This document shows positions 39,883-48,109 of a stretch of 64,000 bases of DNA, one piece after another; position 1 is the stretch's first letter, and every line of letters starts with the position of its first letter. Origin of the DNA: a virus; IMG/VR virus record IMGVR_UViG_3300043418_000072, positions 62,001 to 126,000 of that record. The stretch is one strand, 5' to 3'. The position numbers and the translations under genes were made by a program. The notes below the pieces were generated by a model. It was given only the letters and a program-made list of their open reading frames with translations. It made no database searches and had not been told where the DNA came from.

Positions 39883-42552
39883 TTATTCCCAACTAAACAA
39901 ACTATCAAACGTTGTTTTAATGTCAGTGCTCTCAGAGATCTTCCACTCCAATACTCCCAACAAGTTCTCAACCTTTTGGTCCACGATAGTGGTTTCCATT
40001 AAGTCTTGGTCAAACGGCAAATCCTTGAACCATTGCGGGATGTGTGCTTCGTCGGTTGGATAACCAACGCTGGTATAACCCAATGGATTATCCTTTAGCT
40101 TACATACGATAGTCTTCATACCGTCAACAATACCTGTTGAGTAGTTGTCACTGTGCATACGCTTTAGGCTGTTCCAGTTCATAGCGGCGCGAACGTGTCC
40201 GGGCATGTTGGCTTTACCTTGTGCAACTTCTGCCGCAGTGTACTTGGTTAAGTTGTTTACACGTTTGGGTGTGCCCTTTTCCCAAGCTGGCTTTGCAGCA
40301 AACTCTAGTTTGAAGTTACGCACCTTGTCAATTACAACTTGGCGTACATCGTCGCCTTCGCTAGTTAACACATCAAGCAAAATCTCACTCAGGAAGTCTT
40401 GTACAATCTTAGGTGTATCACTACGCTTCAAGTCAAGGCCCATGGCTTTAACTTTGCCTGGCTTACCATCTGTATCCAATCGCTTGTTTTCCAAATCGTA
40501 AATTAGCACTGCGTAACGTTTCTTCTTGATAAACAAACCTTTGTAAGCAACTAGTTCACGTCCACCTTTAATGATAGCACCCATTTCTCGCGGACAGTGA
40601 CATGCACGTTCCATGAATTCCGGAAAGCTATCGTTGACTCCGTCAGCAATGGTATCGTAGAGTTGAACGCAGATGTCTTTGTTCCACTCCATCGTACCTG
40701 CTTCTACTTCCGCTTTAATGGCAGGCCACGCACTAAAGTATACCGAGTCTGTGTCACCGTAGATAACCGAGTCACCAACGTGGTCATATTTGCCAGTAAT
40801 CGCTTCGTTGACTGTTGCGTCCATGTGCTTGGCGATGATGCGGCCAGTGAGCGTTGTGCTCTGACCAATGCGTTGATCGAAGAAGCGACAACCTGCATTG
40901 AGGATGGCGCCGTATAAGCTGTTGAGGTTAATTTTTTTAACGAGCTGTCGCTTGTCCCAGAACGCTGTGTCCTCAGGAGTTGTTGCGGTCTTCTTTTTGG
41001 CTTGCATTTCTTTTCGTTCGGCATACCATCTTTCTAGCAGTCCGGGAATAATACCCTTCATGTCATATTTAAAAATTGTACCATTGGCACTGATAGTCCA
41101 AGGCTGATTACCTTCAAAGATAATCTTCCACACATCGGCTGCACTGTGTACAGTTTCGCCGCCACCTTCCCAATCAATGGTGATTTCTGTACCGGGCTTG
41201 CCTTCCATTACCGCTTGATACTCTAGTGTACCAAACATGTTTTCCCAAGCATCTGCAAAACTAGACCCTGCGGCCATTTTGTCTGCAATATACTTGTCAG
41301 TCATTGTGGTTCGCAGTTGTCCGACGATTGTTTCTGGGCCCATGTTAAGGGCTCGAATAGCCGAGGGGTAGAGCGAGTTAATGTCAATCGCTCCGATGTA
41401 GTTGTGTACTCCCTTTTTGGGGTAAGCAACGTAGGCACCTGCCGCTTGTGTTTCACCTTGATCATCTCGACTCTTTCTATTAGGAACAATCATACCTCTT
41501 GCGTGAGCTTCGTTGATAATCGCCTGCTCCGTTACAGCTACCGCACCCATTGTGGTCTGTAACAACACGGTGTTGTCGTGTGCAAGTTCGTTAGCAAGAT
41601 CTAGGAAACGTAGTTTCTTGTCTAGCTTTGCTAACAACATGGTATCTTGTCGGTTATATTCAATAAACGTAGGAAAGTCTTTGTTGTACAATTGGTCCAA
41701 CGTGCCTTCGTAGGCTGTCTTACGCTCATCTAGTTCATATTCGCCAATGGCGTCCAAACTATAACTGTGTCGTTCTTCATATGTGTACTTGCGGTACAGT
41801 TGCATATAGTCCAAATGCACACGACCCAACAAGTCGAATGTCAATTGTTCTGCACCAAAACGTTCAAACATACGCTGCTTCGGCATTTGTCCCCACAAGC
41901 ATAATCGTCTAGTGTCGTCTTTACTCAACACCTTAGTAATACGCATTGTGGTATAGGGAATATCAAAGCCTTCACTGTTCCAACCACTTAGGATGTCTGC
42001 GTCTTCAATCAAGTCAAGGAACGTGTCTAGCATGTCCTTTTCTTTTTCAAACAGATAGCAGTTTTCAAAGCGATTACAAATCTCTTGTGCAGTTTCCCAG
42101 CTATAGGTCTTAGGTGGTACTACTAGAGTAACCATCTTGTCTAGCCAGTCTAGGTACACAGAGATAGCAGTAATTGGGTTAAAGGGATCTTCAGGTCGAC
42201 TGTAACCACGTACTGGATCAAAGTCGACCTCAATGTCGAAAAAGGCTGTTTGTAGCTTAGGTGAGCTAGCGCCTAAGTAGTTACTTTCAAGGCAACGAAA
42301 GATTGGGTTAATATCACTTTCCCAAAGTCTCTTGTCGCTGTTGATGCGTAGCTCTTTCTGGTACTCTTTGTTGTTACGAGTACTAAATCTAGACACAGGT
42401 GTGTCGTAGATGGTGCGGAACTTGCCGCGTGGATCGTCATAATAAAACATGTATTCGGCTGGGTATTCACGAAAAACACGTTCGCCGTTAACTCGTTCTA
42501 CTACATGGATCTTGTCTTTTGCTCTGTCAAAGATTGCGTCAACGTAACTCAT
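39883..42552 (-). CDS. Family B DNA polymerase (T4 gp43-like)
   Basis: 889 residues, close to T4 gp43 (898). The exonuclease acid motif FFDIEVDFD is at 104-112, polymerase motif A DINSLYPSAIR is near 392, motif B NLNSLYGA near 545, and motif C YGDTDSVYF near 605. The C-terminus LFSWE resembles the clamp-binding tail of gp43. Three bases separate it from the methyltransferase gene. Confidence 0.97.
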   Translation of the reverse strand: MSYVDAIFDRAKDKIHVVERVNGERVFREYPAEYMFYYDDPRGKFRTIYDTPVSRFSTRNNKEYQKELRINSDKRLWESDINPIFRCLESNYLGASSPKLQTAFFDIEVDFDPVRGYSRPEDPFNPITAISVYLDWLDKMVTLVVPPKTYSWETAQEICNRFENCYLFEKEKDMLDTFLDLIEDADILSGWNSEGFDIPYTTMRITKVLSKDDTRRLCLWGQMPKQRMFERFGAEQLTFDLLGRVHLDYMQLYRKYTYEERHSYSLDAIGEYELDERKTAYEGTLDQLYNKDFPTFIEYNRQDTMLLAKLDKKLRFLDLANELAHDNTVLLQTTMGAVAVTEQAIINEAHARGMIVPNRKSRDDQGETQAAGAYVAYPKKGVHNYIGAIDINSLYPSAIRALNMGPETIVGQLRTTMTDKYIADKMAAGSSFADAWENMFGTLEYQAVMEGKPGTEITIDWEGGGETVHSAADVWKIIFEGNQPWTISANGTIFKYDMKGIIPGLLERWYAERKEMQAKKKTATTPEDTAFWDKRQLVKKINLNSLYGAILNAGCRFFDQRIGQSTTLTGRIIAKHMDATVNEAITGKYDHVGDSVIYGDTDSVYFSAWPAIKAEVEAGTMEWNKDICVQLYDTIADGVNDSFPEFMERACHCPREMGAIIKGGRELVAYKGLFIKKKRYAVLIYDLENKRLDTDGKPGKVKAMGLDLKRSDTPKIVQDFLSEILLDVLTSEGDDVRQVVIDKVRNFKLEFAAKPAWEKGTPKRVNNLTKYTAAEVAQGKANMPGHVRAAMNWNSLKRMHSDNYSTGIVDGMKTIVCKLKDNPLGYTSVGYPTDEAHIPQWFKDLPFDQDLMETTIVDQKVENLLGVLEWKISESTDIKTTFDSLFSWE

Positions 42553-42701
42553 TTGTTTTCGCCTCTGATCATTGCTACGTCTTCTAGCACAAAGCTGTCA
42601 ATGGCGCACTGTCTAATGCAGCCATTTGGGTGAAAGCAGTTTTCGCACTGCTCGCAAATTTCGATGAGGTCCTCATCTTCGAAGTAATTTCGATTACTCA
42701 T
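42549..42701 (-). CDS. Cys-rich small protein upstream of the polymerase
   Basis: 50 residues from the ATG at 42701, which has AGGAG before it; the earlier start at 42731 has no such site. The cluster ICEQCENCFHPNGCIRQC is an Fe-S- or zinc-binding pattern. It overlaps the polymerase gene by 4 bases. Function unknown. Confidence 0.7.
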   Translation of the reverse strand: MSNRNYFEDEDLIEICEQCENCFHPNGCIRQCAIDSFVLEDVAMIRGENK

Positions 42702-42766
42702 ATTTTCTCCTAAGTGTAATTTTGAGCTCACACATACTCTACATGCCCGTAAGGTGGGCGATTCCG

Positions 42767-43054
42767 TTACATTGTGACTAACCTAAACAATGCAACACTG
42801 TCAATACTTACCAATAACACATAGTTAGCTAACATTCCAAAGCTACCTCTAGACCACGCACTCCACCCAAAAATAGCACACTGACTAATAAACAGTGGGT
42901 ACAGTATAAGGAAGGGTGGGGTAGGAACAGTCAGCATCATAGTGACAGAACACCCGATACTAGCTATCCACGCCGCTACTTCTAAACAGAAACGGAAGGG
43001 CCAGGCCTTAAAGTCGGCCTTAATCCATTTCCAAATGTCAATAACAACGTTCAA
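42767..43054 (-). CDS. Small membrane protein
   Basis: 95 residues with three hydrophobic segments, including WIASIGCSVTMMLTVPTPPFLILYPLFIS (given in parts). A Trp-rich amphipathic N-terminus starts it. It overlaps the DsbA-like gene by 4 bases. Function unknown. Confidence 0.65.
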   Translation of the reverse strand: MNVVIDIWKWIKADFKAWPFRFCLEVAAWIASIGCSVTMMLTVPTPPFLILYPLFISQCAIFGWSAWSRGSFGMLANYVLLVSIDSVALFRLVTM

Positions 43055-43326
43055 AGGGTTTTGCCCACAGTTTCGAGGATTGTGTTAAGCTCGTCGTGAT
43101 CGCGATTGGTCTCACCTAACTTAGCCTTGTATGCAATGCGTACTGCTTTCTTAAGGATAGCTGGTTTGATTTCCAGTTCTTCTGCGATAGCTTTGATTGT
43201 GTCGTTAAGGCCTTCGTTCAAAGTCTCAACTTCATTCATGACTTGCATGCCTTCGTTAACCAATTGAAGCAATTTGATTTTTGCATCACCGTTGAAGCTG
43301 CGGTTGTATCCGTTGTCGTTATCCAT
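43051..43326 (-). CDS. DsbA-like (T4 double-strand DNA-binding) protein
   Basis: 91 residues from the ATG at 43326, which has ACAGGAG before it. The stretch LNDTIKAIAEELEIKPAILKK, a Lys/Tyr helix and then RDHDELNTILETVGKTL follow the pattern of the T4 DsbA protein, which binds dsDNA near late promoters. The family match is by pattern only. Its promoter candidate lies at 43349-43377. Confidence 0.5.
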   Translation of the reverse strand: MDNDNGYNRSFNGDAKIKLLQLVNEGMQVMNEVETLNEGLNDTIKAIAEELEIKPAILKKAVRIAYKAKLGETNRDHDELNTILETVGKTL

Positions 43327-43348
43327 ATAATCTCCTGTTGAAAAACAT

Positions 43349-43377
43349 ATTGTACAGTTACTTATTTGCAAAAGCAA
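43349..43377 (-). promoter_or_regulatory. Promoter of the DsbA-like gene
   Basis: On the - strand TTGCTT, 17 bases, TACAAT, 22 bases before the ATG. It begins immediately after the terminator of the structured RNA. Confidence 0.55.
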
Positions 43378-43387
43378 CGGATATCGG

Positions 43388-43402
43388 AAAAAGTGCTCAC
43401 TT
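43388..43402 (-). terminator. Terminator after the structured RNA
   Basis: Stem AAGTG/CACTT with a two-base loop followed by TTTTT on the - strand, immediately before the DsbA promoter. Confidence 0.6.
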
Positions 43403-43501
43403 TAGCAAGAGCCTGGCGTAGCCGATTGCTGGGGCAGCAGCCGCCCCTGTGACGCCTGGAGCAGAGCTCCTAACCGTTGACATCAACGGACCTAAGGTAG
43501 G
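43388..43501 (-). ncRNA. Candidate structured RNA with own terminator
   Basis: A GC-rich intergenic stretch in an AT-rich genome. Read on the - strand it has five consecutive helices: CCTA/TAGG (43498-43501 with 43491-43494), CCGTTG/CAACGG (43484-43489 with 43474-43479), GGAGC/GCTCC (43466-43470 with 43458-43462), an outer GGCGT/ACGCC (43452-43456 with 43415-43419) enclosing GGGGC/GCCCC (43443-43447 with 43431-43435), and a terminal AAGTG/CACTT stem with a T-run. It lies just after the stop of the 44612 gene and just before the DsbA-like promoter. No known Rfam family is identified by eye. Confidence 0.6.
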
Positions 43502-43511
43502 TTTGGTTTCT

Positions 43512-44612
43512 TCACAAGCTCAATTCGTCATCTTGCTTGTGAAGGTGTGCTTTTATTAATTTATCAATATATCCAAGGTTGCGTAAAACTTTGTAGGCCA
43601 AGTTTTCTACACCAAACTCACCGTATTGGTCTAGTCCACTTCTGCGCATCTTGCGGATCTTATCTGTAATGCGTTGTATGTCTGCTGAATCATCTGCGGT
43701 AGCTAATGCGGTATCGATTTGTTTAATTAGGTCGTGTACTTTGTGGTTAACCGCAGAATCATCAATGCTTGGTGGTTCAAACTTGGGTTCGTTAATCCAA
43801 CGATCGTTCAGGATACTGTAGACACCTGCACTAACTGGTGGTTCTTCAGAATCCTCTACATATAGTTCTACATCGTATCCACGAATGGTTACATCGTGTG
43901 CGTCATTCCATATTTGTTTTTTAGCACGATAAAACGCCGCAGCAATATCGTCGCATTGTAGGTCAGAGTAGCGAGTGACAATATGAAGGTCAAAATCGCT
44001 GTATTTCGTGTAGTTATAGTTACACATACTACCGGTTAAGACGATATCTAGCACCTTAAAGTCAGGTATTTCCAAGTAGTCTACAAACACCTTGGCGATC
44101 TGCATTAGCTTTAATTTAACTTCTGGACGTAAGCGATCGTTTTTCCATGCAGCAGAATTTAGGGTGTCGTGGTAAGCAATGTTGTTTTGTACGTATTCAA
44201 AGTCTTCTTTGATAATAGCAGGCTCGTTAAAGAACTTAGGGTACTTCTTGCCAAACTCACGCAAAACAACCCCAGCCATTGCGTTTGCTTCATTTTCTTC
44301 TGGACTACCTGTTGCGCCTGCGCCGGGTGGTAAACGATCTTCTTCGCGCTGCCGCCAATGCACTAGCTCGTGTGCTAGTGTACGTAGAATATCAATCGGG
44401 TGACGGTGTTCGATTGCAATGTAAATGGTTTCCGTTGCATCGTTATATGCACCAAAGCTACCTTGTTCATCATTGCCCGGCATTACTAGTACCGGGACAA
44501 TTTTAGGTAGCTTTTCAATCTCAAGGATGCGAACAGCGATAGGCAAAAACTTTGCTATCGCATGTACGAATCCCGAAGTTGATTTATCTGTGCTTCTTGG
44601 CATCGTTGGCAA
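43512..44612 (-). CDS. Zincin metallopeptidase fused to nucleotidyltransferase domain
   Basis: 366 residues. Residues about 30-130 contain HELVHWRQ at 81-88 (HExxH zinc motif, with E105/E106 as possible third ligands). Residues about 150-280 are a Pol beta-like nucleotidyltransferase with GS at 194-195 and SDFDLH, giving D206 and D208. A helical C-terminus follows. Combined protease and nucleotide-transfer activity suggests a host-directed effector. It overlaps the next gene upstream by 29 bases. Confidence 0.8.
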   Translation of the reverse strand: MPTMPRSTDKSTSGFVHAIAKFLPIAVRILEIEKLPKIVPVLVMPGNDEQGSFGAYNDATETIYIAIEHRHPIDILRTLAHELVHWRQREEDRLPPGAGATGSPEENEANAMAGVVLREFGKKYPKFFNEPAIIKEDFEYVQNNIAYHDTLNSAAWKNDRLRPEVKLKLMQIAKVFVDYLEIPDFKVLDIVLTGSMCNYNYTKYSDFDLHIVTRYSDLQCDDIAAAFYRAKKQIWNDAHDVTIRGYDVELYVEDSEEPPVSAGVYSILNDRWINEPKFEPPSIDDSAVNHKVHDLIKQIDTALATADDSADIQRITDKIRKMRRSGLDQYGEFGVENLAYKVLRNLGYIDKLIKAHLHKQDDELSL

Positions 44613-45753
44613 ATTGTTTGTTAGTTGCTTTAACTATGCCACTAAATCGTTTGTTACCACGATCATACTCGCCACGCTTGTCGGATGCACTTGCATCGGC
44701 GGCAGCGGTTGTTTTGTATTGTGCTAACTTCTCATTAGACAATTCATTAATTGGATTGTCGCTAGTTGGCAATTTAGCACGTAGCTGATCTGCCATTTGT
44801 TTGAAGTGCTGTGCTTGGGTATCACGGCCATAGCGTTCTGCTTTAGCTTGACGCTTTTCGTAGTCAGTGATCTGTGCCCATAGTGCATTGTGCTTGCGCT
44901 CGTCTGCACCTTCTGCTACTTTATTAGTGTAATCGTCGCTCGGGCCGCTTGGATACTTCTCGTACTCAGTATAACGCTGTCTTGCCAACTTCTTGGCTTC
45001 TGGGTTAGCGTCACGTAATTGTTTGTATGTGCCCATGTGTTGAGCCATAATCTGTTCGGATGTGCCCACACGCACTCTTACAGGTAGATAATCTTTATAG
45101 CTTGGGCAGAACAATTTAAACAATGATTCGGGGTGTTTGACTTTATAGTACTCAACAGTGTCTGTCATCCACTGGTCAATGTCTGCTCTACCACGTGGGT
45201 AGTTCCCTGGATCGGCCATCTCCGGTTCTGGTGCTTTCTTCTTGAAGCGATCGAGGATACCTTCTTTAACTTCAGCAGGTGCAGCTAGTGTCATCTTGCT
45301 CATGCCCTTGCCCGATTGCTGCCAAACACGATACATTTTACCATCTGCACCTTTTAACACCATAGCATTGCCAGGAATACGACTAGAATCATATTGTACA
45401 ACCATGGCATTTTGTCCACCAACTCGAACGTGTGGTTTTTGGTCATCAAAATGTTGAGCTCCGACTGCTAGTGCGCCAGCAACAACCGGGGCGCCAAGTA
45501 ATGTAGCAGTATCTTTCCAGCTTTCTGGTAATTCGTGCCCTGTAACTTCCTCAACTTCGCCACCTGTGCTGTATACAATCTCTTCAATTTGATTAAAGAT
45601 TGAACGGGGAGCAGTCATGTAATCACCGGCCCAATCAATGTAGTTCCCAAACTTCTGCATTACATGTTCATATGAACGTTCACCGTCAATGACAAAAGTT
45701 ACGGTACTTTCTGTACCCTTGTTGAGCCCCTCAAATATCTGATTTAAAAACAT
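44584..45753 (-). CDS. Probable head-packaged protein with CTS-like start
   Basis: 389 residues. The start MFLNQIFEG fits a capsid-targeting sequence with an IFE|G cleavage site. Internal EVKEG near 162 and KVAEG near 283 are further possible prohead-protease sites and flank a helical/basic region. A C-terminal segment ELSNEKLAQYK and KRFSGIVKATNKQF ends it and recurs in related phage proteins. No enzymatic motif is seen. Confidence 0.65.
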   Translation of the reverse strand: MFLNQIFEGLNKGTESTVTFVIDGERSYEHVMQKFGNYIDWAGDYMTAPRSIFNQIEEIVYSTGGEVEEVTGHELPESWKDTATLLGAPVVAGALAVGAQHFDDQKPHVRVGGQNAMVVQYDSSRIPGNAMVLKGADGKMYRVWQQSGKGMSKMTLAAPAEVKEGILDRFKKKAPEPEMADPGNYPRGRADIDQWMTDTVEYYKVKHPESLFKLFCPSYKDYLPVRVRVGTSEQIMAQHMGTYKQLRDANPEAKKLARQRYTEYEKYPSGPSDDYTNKVAEGADERKHNALWAQITDYEKRQAKAERYGRDTQAQHFKQMADQLRAKLPTSDNPINELSNEKLAQYKTTAAADASASDKRGEYDRGNKRFSGIVKATNKQFANDAKKHR

Positions 45754-45754
45754 G

Positions 45755-48109
45755 TTATACTCCGCCGCCGGCCTTCTTTATTAGTGTATTTAGTTGGGTA
45801 GCAGTTGACGGGTTTGACATAACATTACCAATGGCAGGAGCCATTGCAGCAATGGTATCTTTATCCATTGAATTCATTGGTGCACCGGTGTCAGTCTTTT
45901 GCAATGTCTGTGCTGCCTTAGCAGGGTCAATTTGCACCCCAGCGGTCTTTAAGTTAGCTAGATTTTGTTGTAGCTTGGCTTGATTTTGTTTAGCTGCCGC
46001 AGCTTGTGCTGGATTAGGTGCAGCGCCCGGGGCGGTTGCTTGTGTAGATGGTTGAGTTGCACCAGCTACGCCACCTGCGGTAGCAACAGGAGCAGGAACT
46101 GCTTCGTCAACTGTTTCTTGACCGGGGCAAATATCGTTGTAGTTGTCCATAGTCAATGTTTGACCACCTGCGCTTAATTTAATTAAACGTTCAGCAACGT
46201 CATGTAGATCCATATCTGTTTTGGCATCTTCGCGAGCATATTCAAACAAGCGAATCATTAATGGAATATCCATTGTAACTGTGTCAGTTGGGTTTGTCCC
46301 TTCTTCCATTGATTGCGCTGCTGCACGAATACCTATTACTGTAGCGTTCTTGCTGTCAGCCCACTTGTATGCTGCTTCTTGACTGCTGAATTCCTTGCGC
46401 CACATTACACGCTGATCGCGCTTGTTGTAAGCATAACCATATGCTTCAACGGCTGTGTCGTTTTGAATAGGCTGTGCTTCGTCGCTGTAGTTTTCTTGTA
46501 CCTGTGGTTCAACTAATTCGCCAATCTTGTTACGAATAAGACCAATTAGCTTGCGATGTGTACCAGTTAACACACGGTTCTTTTCAATGAAGTTAAGAAT
46601 GTGCTCTGTTTCTGCTTTATACTTTGCTCTCCACTGCGGAGTTCTAGCGGTAGTAATGTCCTTGACGTTGTCTAATCTATCGGCAAGTTTAATTACAAGA
46701 CCGTAGCTGCTCATTGCAGCCATCTTGTGTGCTAAGTACTGAGCCTTGCCCATCTGTTTAATTTGTTCAGGATCACTTGTTAGTTCTTGGACCAGGCTAG
46801 CAACTAGACCACCAAACAAGTCATGCAAAATCTCATGTGTAGTATCGGTATCTTCAACTGTGTCGTGCAAATATGCAGCACTAATTAGTGCTTCAAGGTT
46901 GTGAGATTGTTTATATTGTCTAATATGATCAGCAACACGCATCGGGTGAGTGATGTATGGATCACCACCGGCTCTAGTTTGACCAGCGTGAGCTTGAGTT
47001 GCGTACTGTAACGCTTCTTCCTCGCCTTCAGCCATTGGTCTATCTGCGCCGTTGATAGTAATCATTGGGTTACGAACACCCTTCTTCTTGCACCATGCTT
47101 CAACTTTAGCTTCTGCTTCTTCTGTTGATGTTGCTGTTACTGTGACAAAATGTGCGTCTGCCGCAGTAGGTCCGTACTCAACTGTTGCACGGTACTTGAC
47201 TGGTTGAGATTGTTCTTCCGCCACACCTTGCCTTGGTAATAACTTGTTAATAGTAGTTTTAACTTTCAATCCCTTTTGTGGATGGTCAAATATAACGCCA
47301 ACATCATTGATGTCTTTGATGAATGCAATTTTGCCTGAACCCTGATAGCCACGCACACAAACAGTATCGCCTACTTTATATTTGGGAGTTGCTGCGAATC
47401 CACCTCCGCCACCTAAGCCTTCCGCCACACCTTGCTGTTGTGGGTTGAACTCTAAGGCACCTTGTGTATTACCCATGATGATATTGGCAATCTTGTAGAT
47501 GTTGTCAAAGGTCAAATCAAAGTGACGCTCAAACGGATGACCTTTTAACAAACTAAATGTAGTGAGTAGTTTGCCTTTTATTTGTCCAGTAAAGCCGCCG
47601 CCAGTGTACTTACCAATTTGGATAGCTCCGCGAGTGCTATGCGCACCCTTACGACCTGCTCTAGTCTCGTAGTATGAGTAAAGCATTGTTGGACCAAACT
47701 CCATTGGGTCATGTGGAACAAAGCGGGCTTTGATTGTTGTCTTAACAACGTTTTCTACACAGTCAAAGTCTTTAGCTACGATTTGTTTTACTTGTTCGAT
47801 GAATTCTGCCCATGGAATAAACTTACGTGAGCCTCCACCTTCGTCTGGGGCAAATTCGTCTACTTGTTGTTTGTACTGCGCGAACTCTTCTGCAAGTGAA
47901 TGTTTAACTGCATTCTCGGTTAGTTCTTTTTCTAGATCAGCAAGCATGTTCTTGCTTTCTGCTGCGCCCACTAAACGACCAGCAAAAGGATGTTTACCAT
48001 CTTTACGCTTAGTGGCTTTTTCAGTACCGCGAACTTGATCGCCGGGTTTTTGTTCTGGCTCTCCAGCGAACTTGTTCATTGACTCTAGTAGTTTACGCAT
48101 ATCGCTCAT
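45755..48109 (-). CDS. Modular head polyprotein with (p)ppGpp-hydrolase-like HD domain
   Basis: 784 residues. N-terminal MRKLLESM region resembles a targeting sequence. Linker sites QGVAEG (226-231), QGVAEE (294-299), MAEG (359-362) and MEEG (601-604) delimit modules: residues 240-293 SH3/KOW-like, 303-358 alpha/beta, 363-515 HD domain with H388, HD at 415-416, ED at 419-420 and LADRLDN near 477, then a small and a Gln/Ala-rich C-terminal module. The HD motifs match SpoT/MESH1 hydrolases. It is probably cleaved by the prohead protease and delivered into the host. Confidence 0.75.
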   Translation of the reverse strand: MSDMRKLLESMNKFAGEPEQKPGDQVRGTEKATKRKDGKHPFAGRLVGAAESKNMLADLEKELTENAVKHSLAEEFAQYKQQVDEFAPDEGGGSRKFIPWAEFIEQVKQIVAKDFDCVENVVKTTIKARFVPHDPMEFGPTMLYSYYETRAGRKGAHSTRGAIQIGKYTGGGFTGQIKGKLLTTFSLLKGHPFERHFDLTFDNIYKIANIIMGNTQGALEFNPQQQGVAEGLGGGGGFAATPKYKVGDTVCVRGYQGSGKIAFIKDINDVGVIFDHPQKGLKVKTTINKLLPRQGVAEEQSQPVKYRATVEYGPTAADAHFVTVTATSTEEAEAKVEAWCKKKGVRNPMITINGADRPMAEGEEEALQYATQAHAGQTRAGGDPYITHPMRVADHIRQYKQSHNLEALISAAYLHDTVEDTDTTHEILHDLFGGLVASLVQELTSDPEQIKQMGKAQYLAHKMAAMSSYGLVIKLADRLDNVKDITTARTPQWRAKYKAETEHILNFIEKNRVLTGTHRKLIGLIRNKIGELVEPQVQENYSDEAQPIQNDTAVEAYGYAYNKRDQRVMWRKEFSSQEAAYKWADSKNATVIGIRAAAQSMEEGTNPTDTVTMDIPLMIRLFEYAREDAKTDMDLHDVAERLIKLSAGGQTLTMDNYNDICPGQETVDEAVPAPVATAGGVAGATQPSTQATAPGAAPNPAQAAAAKQNQAKLQQNLANLKTAGVQIDPAKAAQTLQKTDTGAPMNSMDKDTIAAMAPAIGNVMSNPSTATQLNTLIKKAGGGV
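47216..47230. repeat. QGVAEG-coding repeat, unit in 784-residue gene (a)
   Basis: TTCCGCCACACCTTG, 15 bases shared with the units at 47417 and 48868; encodes QGVAE on the - strand. Confidence 0.75.
47417..47436. repeat. QGVAEG-coding repeat, unit in 784-residue gene (b)
   Basis: GCCTTCCGCCACACCTTGCT, identical over 20 bases to 48868-48887 although in a different gene. Confidence 0.8.

Noticed and set aside
42740-42766. Intrinsic terminator GCCCACCTTACGGGC before the Cys-rich gene
   Set aside because: Stem of only four base pairs with no T-run.
43411-43456. tRNA gene in the GC-rich intergenic region
   Set aside because: The stems do not give a cloverleaf with T-loop consensus GTTCRA or a 3' acceptor pairing; it looks like a different structured RNA.
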